From positions 1 to 11,159 of the forward strand of contig RFQW01000022.1 in assembly GCA_009924765.1 (NCBI GenBank): DNA of 11,159 nucleotides. The letters run 5' to 3'. Origin of the DNA: Planctomycetota bacterium. GTDB lineage: Bacteria > Planctomycetota > Phycisphaerae > Phycisphaerales > SM1A02. The first letter of the stretch is position 1, and each line of letters begins with the position of its first letter. Positions 1-6,722 of the stretch are shown piece after piece. The notes beneath the pieces were generated by a model. It saw nothing but the letters and a program-made list of their open reading frames with translations, did no database searches and was not told the DNA's origin. Position numbers and translations under genes: made by a program.

Positions 1-310
1 CCGATACGTGGCCCGCAACCAGCGCGTGGTAGGCCTTCTGCACCTGTCGGGCCTCGAAGGCCATGCTGAGTCGGCGGTGTGTGTCTGTGTCGGTGGCCAG
101 CACCATCACGCCGCTGGTGTCGCGATCAAGGCGGTGCACGATGCGCGCGCCGGGAAATCGCTGTGCCACGCGCGCCACCAGGCAGTCCGCCTTCTCGGGT
201 CCGATGCCGGGCACGCTGAGCAGTCCGCATGCCTTGTCCACCACCACGAAGCCGGCGCCCTGTGCGAGCACGCGGTAGCCGTTGGGCAGTGATGACTCGG
301 TCGGTGTCAC
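1..310 (-). CDS. RluA-family pseudouridine synthase (N-terminal part, cut by window edge)
   Basis: This gene encodes an enzyme that isomerises uridine to pseudouridine in RNA, acting in the cytoplasm. The first 103 residues are visible and the frame is open to base 1. Residues 22-36 read FVVVDKACGLLSVPG, the start of the catalytic domain in RluA-type enzymes. Residues 58-67 (VHRLDRDTSG) are the family's active-site motif, with the catalytic aspartate at D62. Residues 92-97 (KAYHAL) match the conserved stretch that follows. There is no N-terminal S4 domain, so it looks more like the short RluA/TruC type than RluC/RluD. The start is GTG at 310; an in-frame TGA lies a few codons upstream and no other start codon intervenes. 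No Shine-Dalgarno sequence is seen, but a promoter-like pair lies just upstream. It is divergent from the transporter gene. The family is secure; the exact RNA target cannot be told. Confidence 0.9.
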   Translation of the reverse strand, partial: MTPTESSLPNGYRVLAQGAGFVVVDKACGLLSVPGIGPEKADCLVARVAQRFPGARIVHRLDRDTSGVMVLATDTDTHRRLSMAFEARQVQKAYHALVAGHVS

Positions 311-320
311 GATGCGGTCG

Positions 321-348
321 AGGGTAGTGCCTTCGTGTCATGCGGCAA
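321..348 (-). promoter_or_regulatory. Candidate promoter of the pseudouridine synthase gene
   Basis: Read on the minus strand, TTGCCG (343-348; four of six matches to the TTGACA -35 box) is followed after 16 bp by TACCCT (321-326), which fits the TANNNT -10 pattern. The -10 hexamer ends 10 nt before the GTG start at 310. Transcription would therefore begin at or within a few bases of the start codon, giving a leaderless or nearly leaderless mRNA. This is pattern matching only. Confidence 0.4.
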
Positions 349-398
349 ATGTGCGACGCAGGTTCCACTTCCTGCATCAGGCCTGAACCAAATGCCTC

Positions 399-404
399 TA
401 TGCT
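399..404 (+). promoter_or_regulatory. Candidate -10 element of the MFS transporter gene
   Basis: TATGCT fits TANNNT and ends 8 nt before the ATG at 413. No Shine-Dalgarno-like sequence lies between it and the start. No convincing -35 box is seen 16-18 bp upstream. The spacing suggests a leaderless transcript, and it supports 413 as the start over the ATG at 392 or the start codon at 335. Confidence 0.3.
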
Positions 405-412
405 TCGCCCCC

Positions 413-1840
413 ATGTCCACCGACACACCCGCCGTGAAGGCCCTGAAGCTGGCGCTCGACAATGCACGACTTGGTCGCGAGCACTGGTGGCTGTGGGGCA
501 TCGCGGGCGTGTGCATCCTGGTGGATGGCTACAGCATGTTCATCACGGCGGTGGCCATGCCGCTGCTGCAGAAGCACTTCAACATGACGGCGGCGCAGCA
601 GGGTTTCGCGGGGGCGGCGCTGGTGATGGGCGCCATGGTCGGCGCCACCGCCGGCGGCCGGTTGAGCGATCGATTCGGACGCCGCCGCATGTTCATCGCC
701 ATCCTGGTTGCATTCCTGATCGGCTTCGTGATGCAGGCCACCGCACCCAGCCTGAATGCCTACCTGTTCTGGCAGCTGGAACTCGGTGCCGCGATCGGCG
801 TTGGCTATCCGGTGTGCGCCACCTACATCAGCGAATACATGCCCACGGCGTTTCGTGGCCGCATGCTGATCGGCCTGTTCGCCTTCCAGGCGGTGGGCGC
901 GCTGCTGGCATCCCTCTCCGGATCCAACGCGATCCGCGCCGTCAACTCGGTGGAGGCGTGGCGCGTGATGATCGGTCTTGGCGCATTGCCGGCGGTGGTC
1001 GGCCTGATCTTCTGCCTGCGCATGCCCGAAAGCGCGCGCTGGCTGCTGGCGCGTGATCGCATTGCCGAAGCCACCGAACTGGTGAAGCGCTTCATCGCGC
1101 CGACGCCGTTGCCCGCGCTGCCTGCCAACACGCCGGGCACCGCGCAGCCACCCGCGGAGAACCTGTCCACGCTGCAGGTGCTGAAGGAGATGGCCAGTCC
1201 CAAGATGCGCCGGGACGCCGTGCTGGCGGTGGTGCCGTGGTTCATGTGCGACGCGGTGCACTTCGCCATCGTCATGTTCGCGCCGTTCATCCTGGAGAAG
1301 ATGCTGCAGGCGGATGGTCTTCCGTTTCTCGACGGCTGCATCCGCGCCGCGCAGGCCAACCTGCTGCTCAGCGTTTCGCTGCTGATCGGCTTCGGTTTGA
1401 ACTGCTGGATGATCGATCGCGTGGGCCGCATGAAGCTGCAGGTGTTCGGCTTCCTCGGCATGGCCGCGTCGCTGGGCGTGCTGGGCTGGTTCGCTTCGAT
1501 GGCGCACGCGAACCCCGGCGATCGCACGCCCGTGATGCTGATGTTCTTCGCATTCATCGGTTTCAACCTGTGCCTGAACATCGGGCCGAACGCCACCACA
1601 TTCATGCTGCCGGCCGAACTTTTTCCCACGCGACTGCGCGCCTCGGCGCACGGCATCGCCACCAGCATCGGTCGCATGGGCGCGGCCAGCTGCGTGCTGG
1701 TGGTGCCGCTGCTGCAGAGCGCCTTCGGCAACGCGGTGATGCTGTGGTGCCTGGTGCCGCTGGCGGGCGTGGCCAGCCTGGTCACCTTCCTGTGCTGGCA
1801 TGAGACCAAGGGCGTGAATCTGGAAGACGTGGACGGCTGA
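413..1840 (+). CDS. Major facilitator superfamily transporter (sugar/phosphate-porter-like)
   Basis: This is a 475-residue inner-membrane secondary transporter with the normal MFS length and about 12 hydrophobic segments. The classic signatures are in order: an aspartate in TM1 (VDGY, D38), the TM2-3 loop motif GGRLSDRFGRRR (81-92), PESARWLL after TM6 (205-212), the second-half loop motif DRVGR (335-339), PAELFPTRLRASAHG between TM10 and TM11 (400-414) and a C-terminal ETKG (464-467). These belong to the sugar-porter branch and the related phosphate:proton symporters. The FPTRLRASAHG stretch looks most like the phosphate-symporter side, but the substrate cannot be assigned from sequence. The central loop (about 228-265) is proline-rich. 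The start was chosen at 413 because it gives a normal short cytoplasmic N-terminus and follows a -10-like hexamer; in-frame starts at 335 and 392 also exist. It is divergent from the pseudouridine synthase gene and probably monocistronic. Confidence 0.9.
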   Translation: MSTDTPAVKALKLALDNARLGREHWWLWGIAGVCILVDGYSMFITAVAMPLLQKHFNMTAAQQGFAGAALVMGAMVGATAGGRLSDRFGRRRMFIAILVAFLIGFVMQATAPSLNAYLFWQLELGAAIGVGYPVCATYISEYMPTAFRGRMLIGLFAFQAVGALLASLSGSNAIRAVNSVEAWRVMIGLGALPAVVGLIFCLRMPESARWLLARDRIAEATELVKRFIAPTPLPALPANTPGTAQPPAENLSTLQVLKEMASPKMRRDAVLAVVPWFMCDAVHFAIVMFAPFILEKMLQADGLPFLDGCIRAAQANLLLSVSLLIGFGLNCWMIDRVGRMKLQVFGFLGMAASLGVLGWFASMAHANPGDRTPVMLMFFAFIGFNLCLNIGPNATTFMLPAELFPTRLRASAHGIATSIGRMGAASCVLVVPLLQSAFGNAVMLWCLVPLAGVASLVTFLCWHETKGVNLEDVDG

Positions 1841-1892
1841 TTTGCGGTGCTGGACGGGGTGTGTGGCGCGCGATCCGTGCAATTGGGCGTTT

Positions 1893-1916
1893 ATGGATCT
1901 TTTTGATTGGATCCAT
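1893..1916. promoter_or_regulatory. Inverted repeat upstream of the BNR/dockerin gene
   Basis: The 7-bp arms ATGGATC (1893-1899) and GATCCAT (1910-1916) flank a 10-nt T-rich loop. The right arm overlaps a possible -35 hexamer (TTGGAT, 1907-1912). It could be an operator for the downstream gene or a weak hairpin after the transporter gene, and sequence alone does not decide. The rest of the gap between 1841 and 1977 holds only the candidate promoter and a Shine-Dalgarno sequence. Confidence 0.3.
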
Positions 1917-1934
1917 GCGTCCTGGGGATAGATT
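1907..1934 (+). promoter_or_regulatory. Candidate promoter of the BNR/dockerin gene
   Basis: TTGGAT (1907-1912, only TTG matches the -35 consensus) is followed after 16 bp by TAGATT (1929-1934). The 12-mer TGGGGATAGATT (1923-1934) differs by one base from TGGGGATAGACT just upstream of the gene at 7806, which supports its being a promoter element. The leader would be about 35-40 nt, enough to carry the AAGGTGA Shine-Dalgarno sequence at 1965-1971. Confidence 0.4.
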
Positions 1935-1977
1935 GGGATTCATGTGCACACGCATGCGGCACGCGAAGGTGACGAGC

Positions 1978-3069
1978 ATGGAACGGCTTTCCTGGGTGCT
2001 GCAGGTGTGTGTGGTCGCTTGCCTGTCCACCACGGTGTTCGCCCAGTGGGAGCAATGCGTCGGCACCGCCAACCTGAACATGCAGTCGCTGCTCACCGAG
2101 GGCGCGTACAACTTCGCCGGCGGTGCCACGGGCGCGTATCTGTCCACCGATCAGGCGGCGCACTACGTCACCAGTAACACTGGCAATGACGCCACCGGCC
2201 CCACGCGCGGCTTCGCCAAGGATGGAACGTATGTCTACACCTGCACCAGCAAGGGCGTGTTCCGAAGCGCCGATCATGGTGCCACCTGGATCGCCCGCAG
2301 CACGGGCCTCACGAACCAGCTCACCAGCGGCATCCTCAGCGTCGATTCGTACCTGTTCGTGGTGACGCCCACGGGCGTGTTCAAGTCGACCAATCACGGC
2401 GACACGTGGAGTTCGTCGGGTCTTTCGTCGATCGACGTGCGGTCCATCGCCGCGATCCGGGGCGTGCTGGTGGCGGGAACCAATGGTTCTGGTGCCTATC
2501 GAAGCGTCGACTGGGGTTCCACGTGGACGGCCTGCAACTCCGGTTCCACGTCCACCACCTACCGCGCGATGGAAAGCGACGGAACCACGCTGTTCGCGGG
2601 GGGTCAGGTTGGAACGGGCGTGTATCGCTCCACCAACCTGGGGCAGAGTTGGACGCTGCTGTCGGGCGGATTGCCGTCGGGTTCGTACCGCGGCTTCGCC
2701 AGCCGACCTGGCGTGATCGTGGCGGGATCGTTCGGGGCGGGTGTGTTCTATTCCAAGGACGACGGCGATCACTGGACCGCGCTCAATGACGGCCTGACCG
2801 ACCTGTCCATCTACGACCTCGAGTTCAATGACGCGTATCTGGTGGTGGCCACCAACACGAAGGGCGCATTTCGCATCCCGCTGTCGGTCCTGGGGCTGTG
2901 CCCGAGTGACCTGGATGGCGACGGCGCCGTGGGATCGTCGGACATCGCCTTCGTGTTGCTGAGTTTCGGCGATGCGGCCCCTGGCGACCCGGCTGATGTC
3001 GATGGCAGCGGCTCCGTGGATGCGGCCGATGTGTCACTGCTGCTGCTCGACTTCGGTCCGTGCGCATAG
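1978..3069 (+). CDS. Secreted Asp-box (BNR) propeller protein with C-terminal dockerin-like pair
   Basis: This is a 363-residue exported protein of unknown substrate. A signal peptide (MERLSWVLQVCVVACLSTTVFAQ, written here as MERLSW then a hydrophobic core ending VFA-Q) covers about residues 1-22. Five Asp-box motifs of the form SxDxGxTW follow: SADHGATW (97-104), STNHGDTW (137-144), SVDWGSTW (176-183), STNLGQSW (218-225) and SKDDGDHW (259-266). Their spacing of about 40 residues suggests propeller blades as in sialidase/sortilin-type folds. No sialidase catalytic residues were identified. The C-terminus carries two calcium-binding dockerin-like repeats, starting DLDGDG (311) and DVDGSG (340), and ends DFGPCA. 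The start is ATG 1978, with AAGGTGA 6 nt upstream; the longer frame from 1861 would bury the signal peptide. It is likely surface-bound or secreted, perhaps binding a polymer or protein partner. Confidence 0.85.
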   Translation: MERLSWVLQVCVVACLSTTVFAQWEQCVGTANLNMQSLLTEGAYNFAGGATGAYLSTDQAAHYVTSNTGNDATGPTRGFAKDGTYVYTCTSKGVFRSADHGATWIARSTGLTNQLTSGILSVDSYLFVVTPTGVFKSTNHGDTWSSSGLSSIDVRSIAAIRGVLVAGTNGSGAYRSVDWGSTWTACNSGSTSTTYRAMESDGTTLFAGGQVGTGVYRSTNLGQSWTLLSGGLPSGSYRGFASRPGVIVAGSFGAGVFYSKDDGDHWTALNDGLTDLSIYDLEFNDAYLVVATNTKGAFRIPLSVLGLCPSDLDGDGAVGSSDIAFVLLSFGDAAPGDPADVDGSGSVDAADVSLLLLDFGPCA

Positions 3070-3093
3070 TGGATCGCGTGCGGTGCGGGAGCG

Positions 3094-3102
3094 TGTTACC
3101 TT
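3094..3102 (+). promoter_or_regulatory. Candidate extended -10 element before the 3109 lipoprotein gene
   Basis: TGTTACCTT fits the extended -10 form TGnTANNNT. It ends 6 nt before the ATG at 3109, and no Shine-Dalgarno sequence intervenes. This implies a leaderless transcript independent of the upstream gene, although the 39-bp gap would also allow read-through. Confidence 0.35.
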
Positions 3103-3108
3103 CGCCGC

Positions 3109-4344
3109 ATGTTCCTGCATCGAAACGCGCTTTGTTCGATCACGCTCGCGAATGTGTGTGCCCTGGCGCTTGCCGGCTGCGCCCAGTGGGGCGGTGAGGT
3201 GCTGAAGGACAACCACGTCGCATTCAACACGTCGGTGGCGCAGGCGATGGATCGGCAGATGCTGCTGAACATCGTGCGCCTGTCCATGGACGAGCCCACG
3301 CAGTGGATGACGGTGAGCGCCATCAACGTGAACACCAACGTGACGGTGGGTCCCTCGGGGCGCGCCTACATTCCCGCGAACGGCATCGTGACCGGCGACG
3401 TGGGCGGCGCGGCCGCCTTCTCGTACACGCCCAACATCACCTTCGTGCCGCGTCAGGGCGAGCAGCTGGCGCGCGAACTCATGTCGCCCATTCCGGTGGC
3501 CAGCGTGGAGCACATGGTGTCGGCCAGCTGGCCGATCAGCTGGATCTTCTTCCTGACCTGCGAGCGCATCCAGGAGGTGAGCTCGTTCGACGTCACGCGC
3601 GGTTTCGGCGTGCGCGCCGACGATCCGCGCTTTGGCCGCATGATGCAGCTGCTGGATGCGCTGCAGCAACGTGAGCTGGTGTCGCTGAGCCAGGTGCCCA
3701 TGCCGGTGACGTGGAACCAGAAGTCGATTCCGGACGCGGACGTGAATCTGGGCCGCGTCATGGATTCAAAGAAGGACCGATCGCTGCTGATACCGCGTCA
3801 GGACGGCGGCTTCGATCTGGTGTCGGTGGAGGCAACGCCCGTGCTGACCCTGTACCCGGGCGCGGAGAAGGATCCGGAGGGGCGCGAGCTGATGGACATG
3901 CTGCAGCTTGGCGATCGCCCCGGAAACTTCCGGCTGATGGGACTGGAGACGCAGTTCGTGGCCGACAGCATGACCGTGCGCACGCGGTCGCTGGCCGCCT
4001 TGCTGCGCCTGCTCAGTTTCGGCGTGGACGCCACGCACGATGCGCCGCCGCCGCCCACCGATGTGGACTGCCCCGGCGAGCTGTGGATGCTGATGCGCGC
4101 CAATGCGGGTCAACCGAATGTAGATCTGGCGGAGAGCGTGAACGCCGTATTCCGCGTGCACCGTGGTGCAATTCCGCCCGAGGACGCATCGGTCAGCGTG
4201 CCCTATCGCGGCGAGTGGTTCTGGCTGGACGCCAAGGACCAGACTGCGCGGCAGGTGTTCGCGCTGGTGCGCGACCTGTTCGACCTGCAGGTGAGCAGCG
4301 GTGGTCAGACGCAGCCGGTGCTCACGGTGCCGGTGGGACGGTGA
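3109..4344 (+). CDS. Lipoprotein of a conserved uncharacterised family
   Basis: This is a 411-residue lipoprotein of unknown function. It starts with a basic N-terminus, a hydrophobic core and the lipobox LAGC, with the lipidated cysteine at C24, so it should be anchored in the envelope. I recognise the overall pattern from uncharacterised bacterial lipoproteins. It has MLLNIVRL (51-58) near the N-terminus, a central block with SYTPNITF (105-112), RQGEQLARELMSPIP (115-129) and tryptophan-rich text, then YRGEWFWLD (366-374) and a terminal PVLTVPVGR (403-411). No catalytic motif or known fold is evident. The ATG at 3109 is the only start that places the signal sequence at the N-terminus. It follows the BNR/dockerin gene by 39 bp on the same strand and converges on the HAF-repeat gene, with 25 bp between the stop codons. 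Lipoprotein status is firm; the role is open. Confidence 0.85.
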   Translation: MFLHRNALCSITLANVCALALAGCAQWGGEVLKDNHVAFNTSVAQAMDRQMLLNIVRLSMDEPTQWMTVSAINVNTNVTVGPSGRAYIPANGIVTGDVGGAAAFSYTPNITFVPRQGEQLARELMSPIPVASVEHMVSASWPISWIFFLTCERIQEVSSFDVTRGFGVRADDPRFGRMMQLLDALQQRELVSLSQVPMPVTWNQKSIPDADVNLGRVMDSKKDRSLLIPRQDGGFDLVSVEATPVLTLYPGAEKDPEGRELMDMLQLGDRPGNFRLMGLETQFVADSMTVRTRSLAALLRLLSFGVDATHDAPPPPTDVDCPGELWMLMRANAGQPNVDLAESVNAVFRVHRGAIPPEDASVSVPYRGEWFWLDAKDQTARQVFALVRDLFDLQVSSGGQTQPVLTVPVGR

Positions 4345-4369
4345 GAGCGACTTCCCGCTGCGCCGCGCG

Positions 4370-5638
4370 TTAGGGGCACGGACCAGTGGAGAGCAGCAGG
4401 AGGGCAATATCTCCGAAGTCCACATCGCCGCTGCCATCGAGGTCGCTTGGGCACTGTGCGCAGGGTCCGAAGTCGAGCAGGCAGAAGGCGACATCGCCGC
4501 CATCCACCGTGCCGCTTCCGTCCAGGTCGCCGAAGCAGGGGATGTCGAGATGCAGGACGAATCCGCCGGTCGGCATTCCCGACACCTCGTTTCCGGATCC
4601 GCCCACCACCGTCCGGCCATCCGCCGAGACTCCAAGCGGCAGTGCCGCCACCTGTCCGGTTGGCAAGCTTGCGCCCTGATCAACGGCCAGCGCGGTGAGA
4701 TCACGCACGCCATTGGCGGGGTCCCAGATCCATCCGTGGCCGTCGTAGGGCGTGCCGCCGAAACGGTAGTAGCCAACGATCGTGTTGCCGTCGGCCGACA
4801 CGCCGGTGGCGGAACCGCTCATGTAGATCCAATCCTGCCAGTCCTGTCGCGGGAGAATGTCCACGATGCCCGTCGCGACGGTCCATCGCCACGCGTGGTA
4901 GCCGTTGCTCTCGTTGCCGAGGCCCACCACCACGTTTCCATCGGCACTCACGCCCAGCGCTTCGGAGGCGGGTTGGCCGTTCGCGAAGAACAGAAGCCGC
5001 TGCACGCCATTGTTCCAGATGCAGCCCTGACGGAATCCGGTGATGCCGTCCTGCCACCCGACGACCACGGAGCCATCCAGGTTGGCCGCGTTCGCGCGGG
5101 TGCTGCGATTCGCCACGCTGGTGCCCAGACTCCGGATGCCGGTGTCGGACCGCCATGTGCAGGCCAAAGCGTTGCCGCCGGTCGTCCAGGCCAGACCGAA
5201 CATGGTTGAACCATCGCCGCTGATGCCATAGGGAGAGCTGCCTTCGCCGCTCATGCTGCGGCCCAGGTCGCCGCACGGTGTCCATGTCTCGTTGTTCCGG
5301 TCGCCGCGGGCCATCTGCCAGCGGTTCGAGGCTGCCGCGTTCTGCACGGCGCCTGCGATGAAGCGTCCATCCCACGAGATGCCGGTCACAGCGCTGCTCC
5401 AGTTGCGCACCGCTGCGGCGCGAACGCCGCCCGAGGCCGTGTACACCAGGTAGTACTGTCCGTTCGAACCGGCGGCCACCGACCCGTCCGCGCTCGCGCC
5501 ATACCACAGGATGCCGACCCCGGTGTTGACATAGGTGGCGCCACCCAGCGCGGATGCTGCGATGAATGCCGAGGCGAGAAGCGCCAGCGACGTGCGGGCG
5601 GGGCGCGGCATACGCGGGTCATGTGAGCGTGCGTGCAT
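4370..5638 (-). CDS. Secreted HAF-repeat protein with C-terminal dockerin-like pair
   Basis: This is a 422-residue exported protein of unknown function. A signal peptide with arginines and a hydrophobic stretch (LALLASAFIAASALGG) spans about residues 10-33. The body has at least six repeats of the HAF type, a G(V/I)SxDGxxxxG motif: GISWDG (87), GISGDG (138), NLDGS (186), GVSADGN (229), GVSADGN (279) and GVSADGR (336), each followed by VVG-like strands and often by a W near the blade end. This suggests a beta-propeller. Two dockerin-like repeats follow (DLDGSGTVD from 371, DLDGSGDVD from 399), each ending GPC, as in the protein at 1978. The start is the ATG at 5638, preceded by GAGGGA at an acceptable distance; the ATG at 5611 is an alternative that keeps the signal peptide. 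A strong hairpin just upstream separates it from the PEP-CTERM gene. Confidence 0.85.
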   Translation of the reverse strand: MHARSHDPRMPRPARTSLALLASAFIAASALGGATYVNTGVGILWYGASADGSVAAGSNGQYYLVYTASGGVRAAAVRNWSSAVTGISWDGRFIAGAVQNAAASNRWQMARGDRNNETWTPCGDLGRSMSGEGSSPYGISGDGSTMFGLAWTTGGNALACTWRSDTGIRSLGTSVANRSTRANAANLDGSVVVGWQDGITGFRQGCIWNNGVQRLLFFANGQPASEALGVSADGNVVVGLGNESNGYHAWRWTVATGIVDILPRQDWQDWIYMSGSATGVSADGNTIVGYYRFGGTPYDGHGWIWDPANGVRDLTALAVDQGASLPTGQVAALPLGVSADGRTVVGGSGNEVSGMPTGGFVLHLDIPCFGDLDGSGTVDGGDVAFCLLDFGPCAQCPSDLDGSGDVDFGDIALLLLSTGPCP

Positions 5639-5687
5639 GGTCTGTATTCCCTCGTGGGCGGTGGGTCGTGGCGGGCAGTTCGGATGG

Positions 5688-5718
5688 CCCGCGGCCGGAG
5701 CGTGACTCCGGCCGCGGG
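5688..5718. terminator. Perfect GC-rich hairpin after the PEP-CTERM gene
   Basis: The 13-bp arms CCCGCGGCCGGAG (5688-5700) and its exact reverse complement (5706-5718) flank a 5-nt loop. On the minus strand it begins 37 nt after the PEP-CTERM stop codon. It is preceded by A-rich sequence and followed by no T-run, so it is not a textbook intrinsic terminator. It lies between two same-strand genes and upstream of the HAF-repeat gene. It is most likely a transcription terminator or an mRNA 3'-end stabiliser. Confidence 0.6.
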
Positions 5719-5755
5719 GTTCTTCAAGATCGGAGTTTCAGCTCGATCGGTTCGG

Positions 5756-6547
5756 TCATGCTCGGCGGCGCTTCACGAAGCCGGCCAGCCCGACCAGCGC
5801 GATGGCACTTGGTGCCGGCACGGCGTTGGCTGCCTCGACCACGAATGTGCTGCCGAAGCCCGAGATGTCGAACGTGGCCAGGTTGCCCGAGAAGAAGCTG
5901 CTCACATCGGAGCCCATCTGCCACAGGTTGTTCGCGTCCCAGCGCGTCGAGAAGCCGACGCTTCCATCAGCGTTCACGAAGGCGGCGCTCGGTCGGTTGG
6001 TCGTCGGGCCCGTCACCTGGAAGGGCACGCCCGAGTAGCCGTAGGGGTCGCAGTTCATGCTGTAGCCGGCATCGGCATTCAGCGAGTCGATGTACAACTG
6101 GGTGGTGCCCACGCCGAAGTCGTTGAACATGAGGCCGCCGCTGCCTGCGCCGAACGACAGATCCGCGTAGCTCGCCGCCGAGCCGCCAACGGTGTAACTG
6201 CTCTGCACCATCGCATCCTTGTAGGTCTGCGCGAACGGACCGACCTTCTTGATGGACCCGAGCACCACGGTCACGGCGTACAGGTTGCCACCGTGCGTGC
6301 CGCTACCGGACATGGCCTGCACCCGGTAGAAGCCCCTCGTGGCCGCCGTGGCCGAGCCGAAGGTGCCGAGCGCGGTGCCCGTGCCGCCGATGCCGACCTG
6401 CGCGGAGATGGCTGCCGAGACGGTCTGCGAGGCGCTCGAGTTGCCCATGGTCACGGACGAGTTGACGTTGGAGACGATCACGGCCGCGCTGGCGGCGGCG
6501 CTGGCGGCCAAGGCAGCCATGGCGGCGAAGGAACGGGCGGGTTGCAT
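5756..6547 (-). CDS. PEP-CTERM-type exported protein
   Basis: This is a 263-residue protein with an N-terminal signal peptide (about 1-22, alanine-rich) and a C-terminal sorting signal. The signal has VPAPS (243-247), then a hydrophobic helix (IALVGLAGF) and a basic tail KRRRA. This is the PAP variant of the PEP-CTERM tag that exosortase recognises, so the protein should be processed at the membrane and released or anchored on the surface. The middle is rich in Gly, Ser and Ala and has no recognisable enzymatic motif. The start is the ATG at 6547, with GGAG 9 nt upstream. The frame extends back to 6697, but that would place 50 non-signal residues before the signal peptide. No exosortase gene lies in the window. 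It follows the LuxR-type regulator gene on the same strand by 175 bp. Confidence 0.85.
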   Translation of the reverse strand: MQPARSFAAMAALAASAAASAAVIVSNVNSSVTMGNSSASQTVSAAISAQVGIGGTGTALGTFGSATAATRGFYRVQAMSGSGTHGGNLYAVTVVLGSIKKVGPFAQTYKDAMVQSSYTVGGSAASYADLSFGAGSGGLMFNDFGVGTTQLYIDSLNADAGYSMNCDPYGYSGVPFQVTGPTTNRPSAAFVNADGSVGFSTRWDANNLWQMGSDVSSFFSGNLATFDISGFGSTFVVEAANAVPAPSAIALVGLAGFVKRRRA

Positions 6548-6690
6548 GGGGAAATGCTCCAAAAGGATTGGGGAAAGCGGGAGAGAGCGTCGGACAGGAA
6601 GGGTCCGGGGAACGGACTTGCCTCCCAGTCTGAGCCCAATCCCGGGGGGTGCAAGCGTGGGAGGGACCAATTCAGCCACATCCCACTCCT

Positions 6691-6712
6691 GCGTCATCCG
6701 GGTGGATGATGC
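6691..6712. promoter_or_regulatory. Palindrome copy 1 (candidate operator or terminator)
   Basis: Arms GCGTCATCC (6691-6699) and GGATGATGC (6704-6712) flank GGGT, with one mismatch. It lies 11 nt after the regulator's stop codon and about 145 bp before the PEP-CTERM start. The same arms recur at 7677-7696 in the regulator's own upstream region. In RNA it could also form a 9-bp hairpin, so a terminator role for the regulator gene is the main alternative. An adjacent 10-bp palindrome CAGGGCCCTG (6712-6721) follows it. The remainder of the gap 6548-6722 contains no TA dinucleotide and hence no TANNNT -10 box. Confidence 0.45.
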
Positions 6713-6722
6713 AGGGCCCTGT

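Noticed and set aside
398..1882. Long open frame of 494 codons on the minus strand opposite the MFS gene
   Set aside because: The translation is rich in His, Arg and Gln with no motifs, while the plus strand holds a complete MFS protein. It is a by-product of high GC content.
1978..3069. Sialidase activity for the Asp-box protein
   Set aside because: Asp boxes alone mark a propeller fold; no arginine triad or catalytic Tyr/Glu arrangement could be identified.
5633..6709. Plus-strand open frame opposite the PEP-CTERM gene
   Set aside because: It shows no signal or motif; the minus strand has a Shine-Dalgarno sequence, a signal peptide and a sorting tail.
6548..6722. Sigma-54 promoter (GG-N10-GC) upstream of the PEP-CTERM gene
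   Set aside because: I looked for one because some PEP-CTERM genes are controlled this way. A TTGCA-like -12 text exists, but no GG sits at the required distance.
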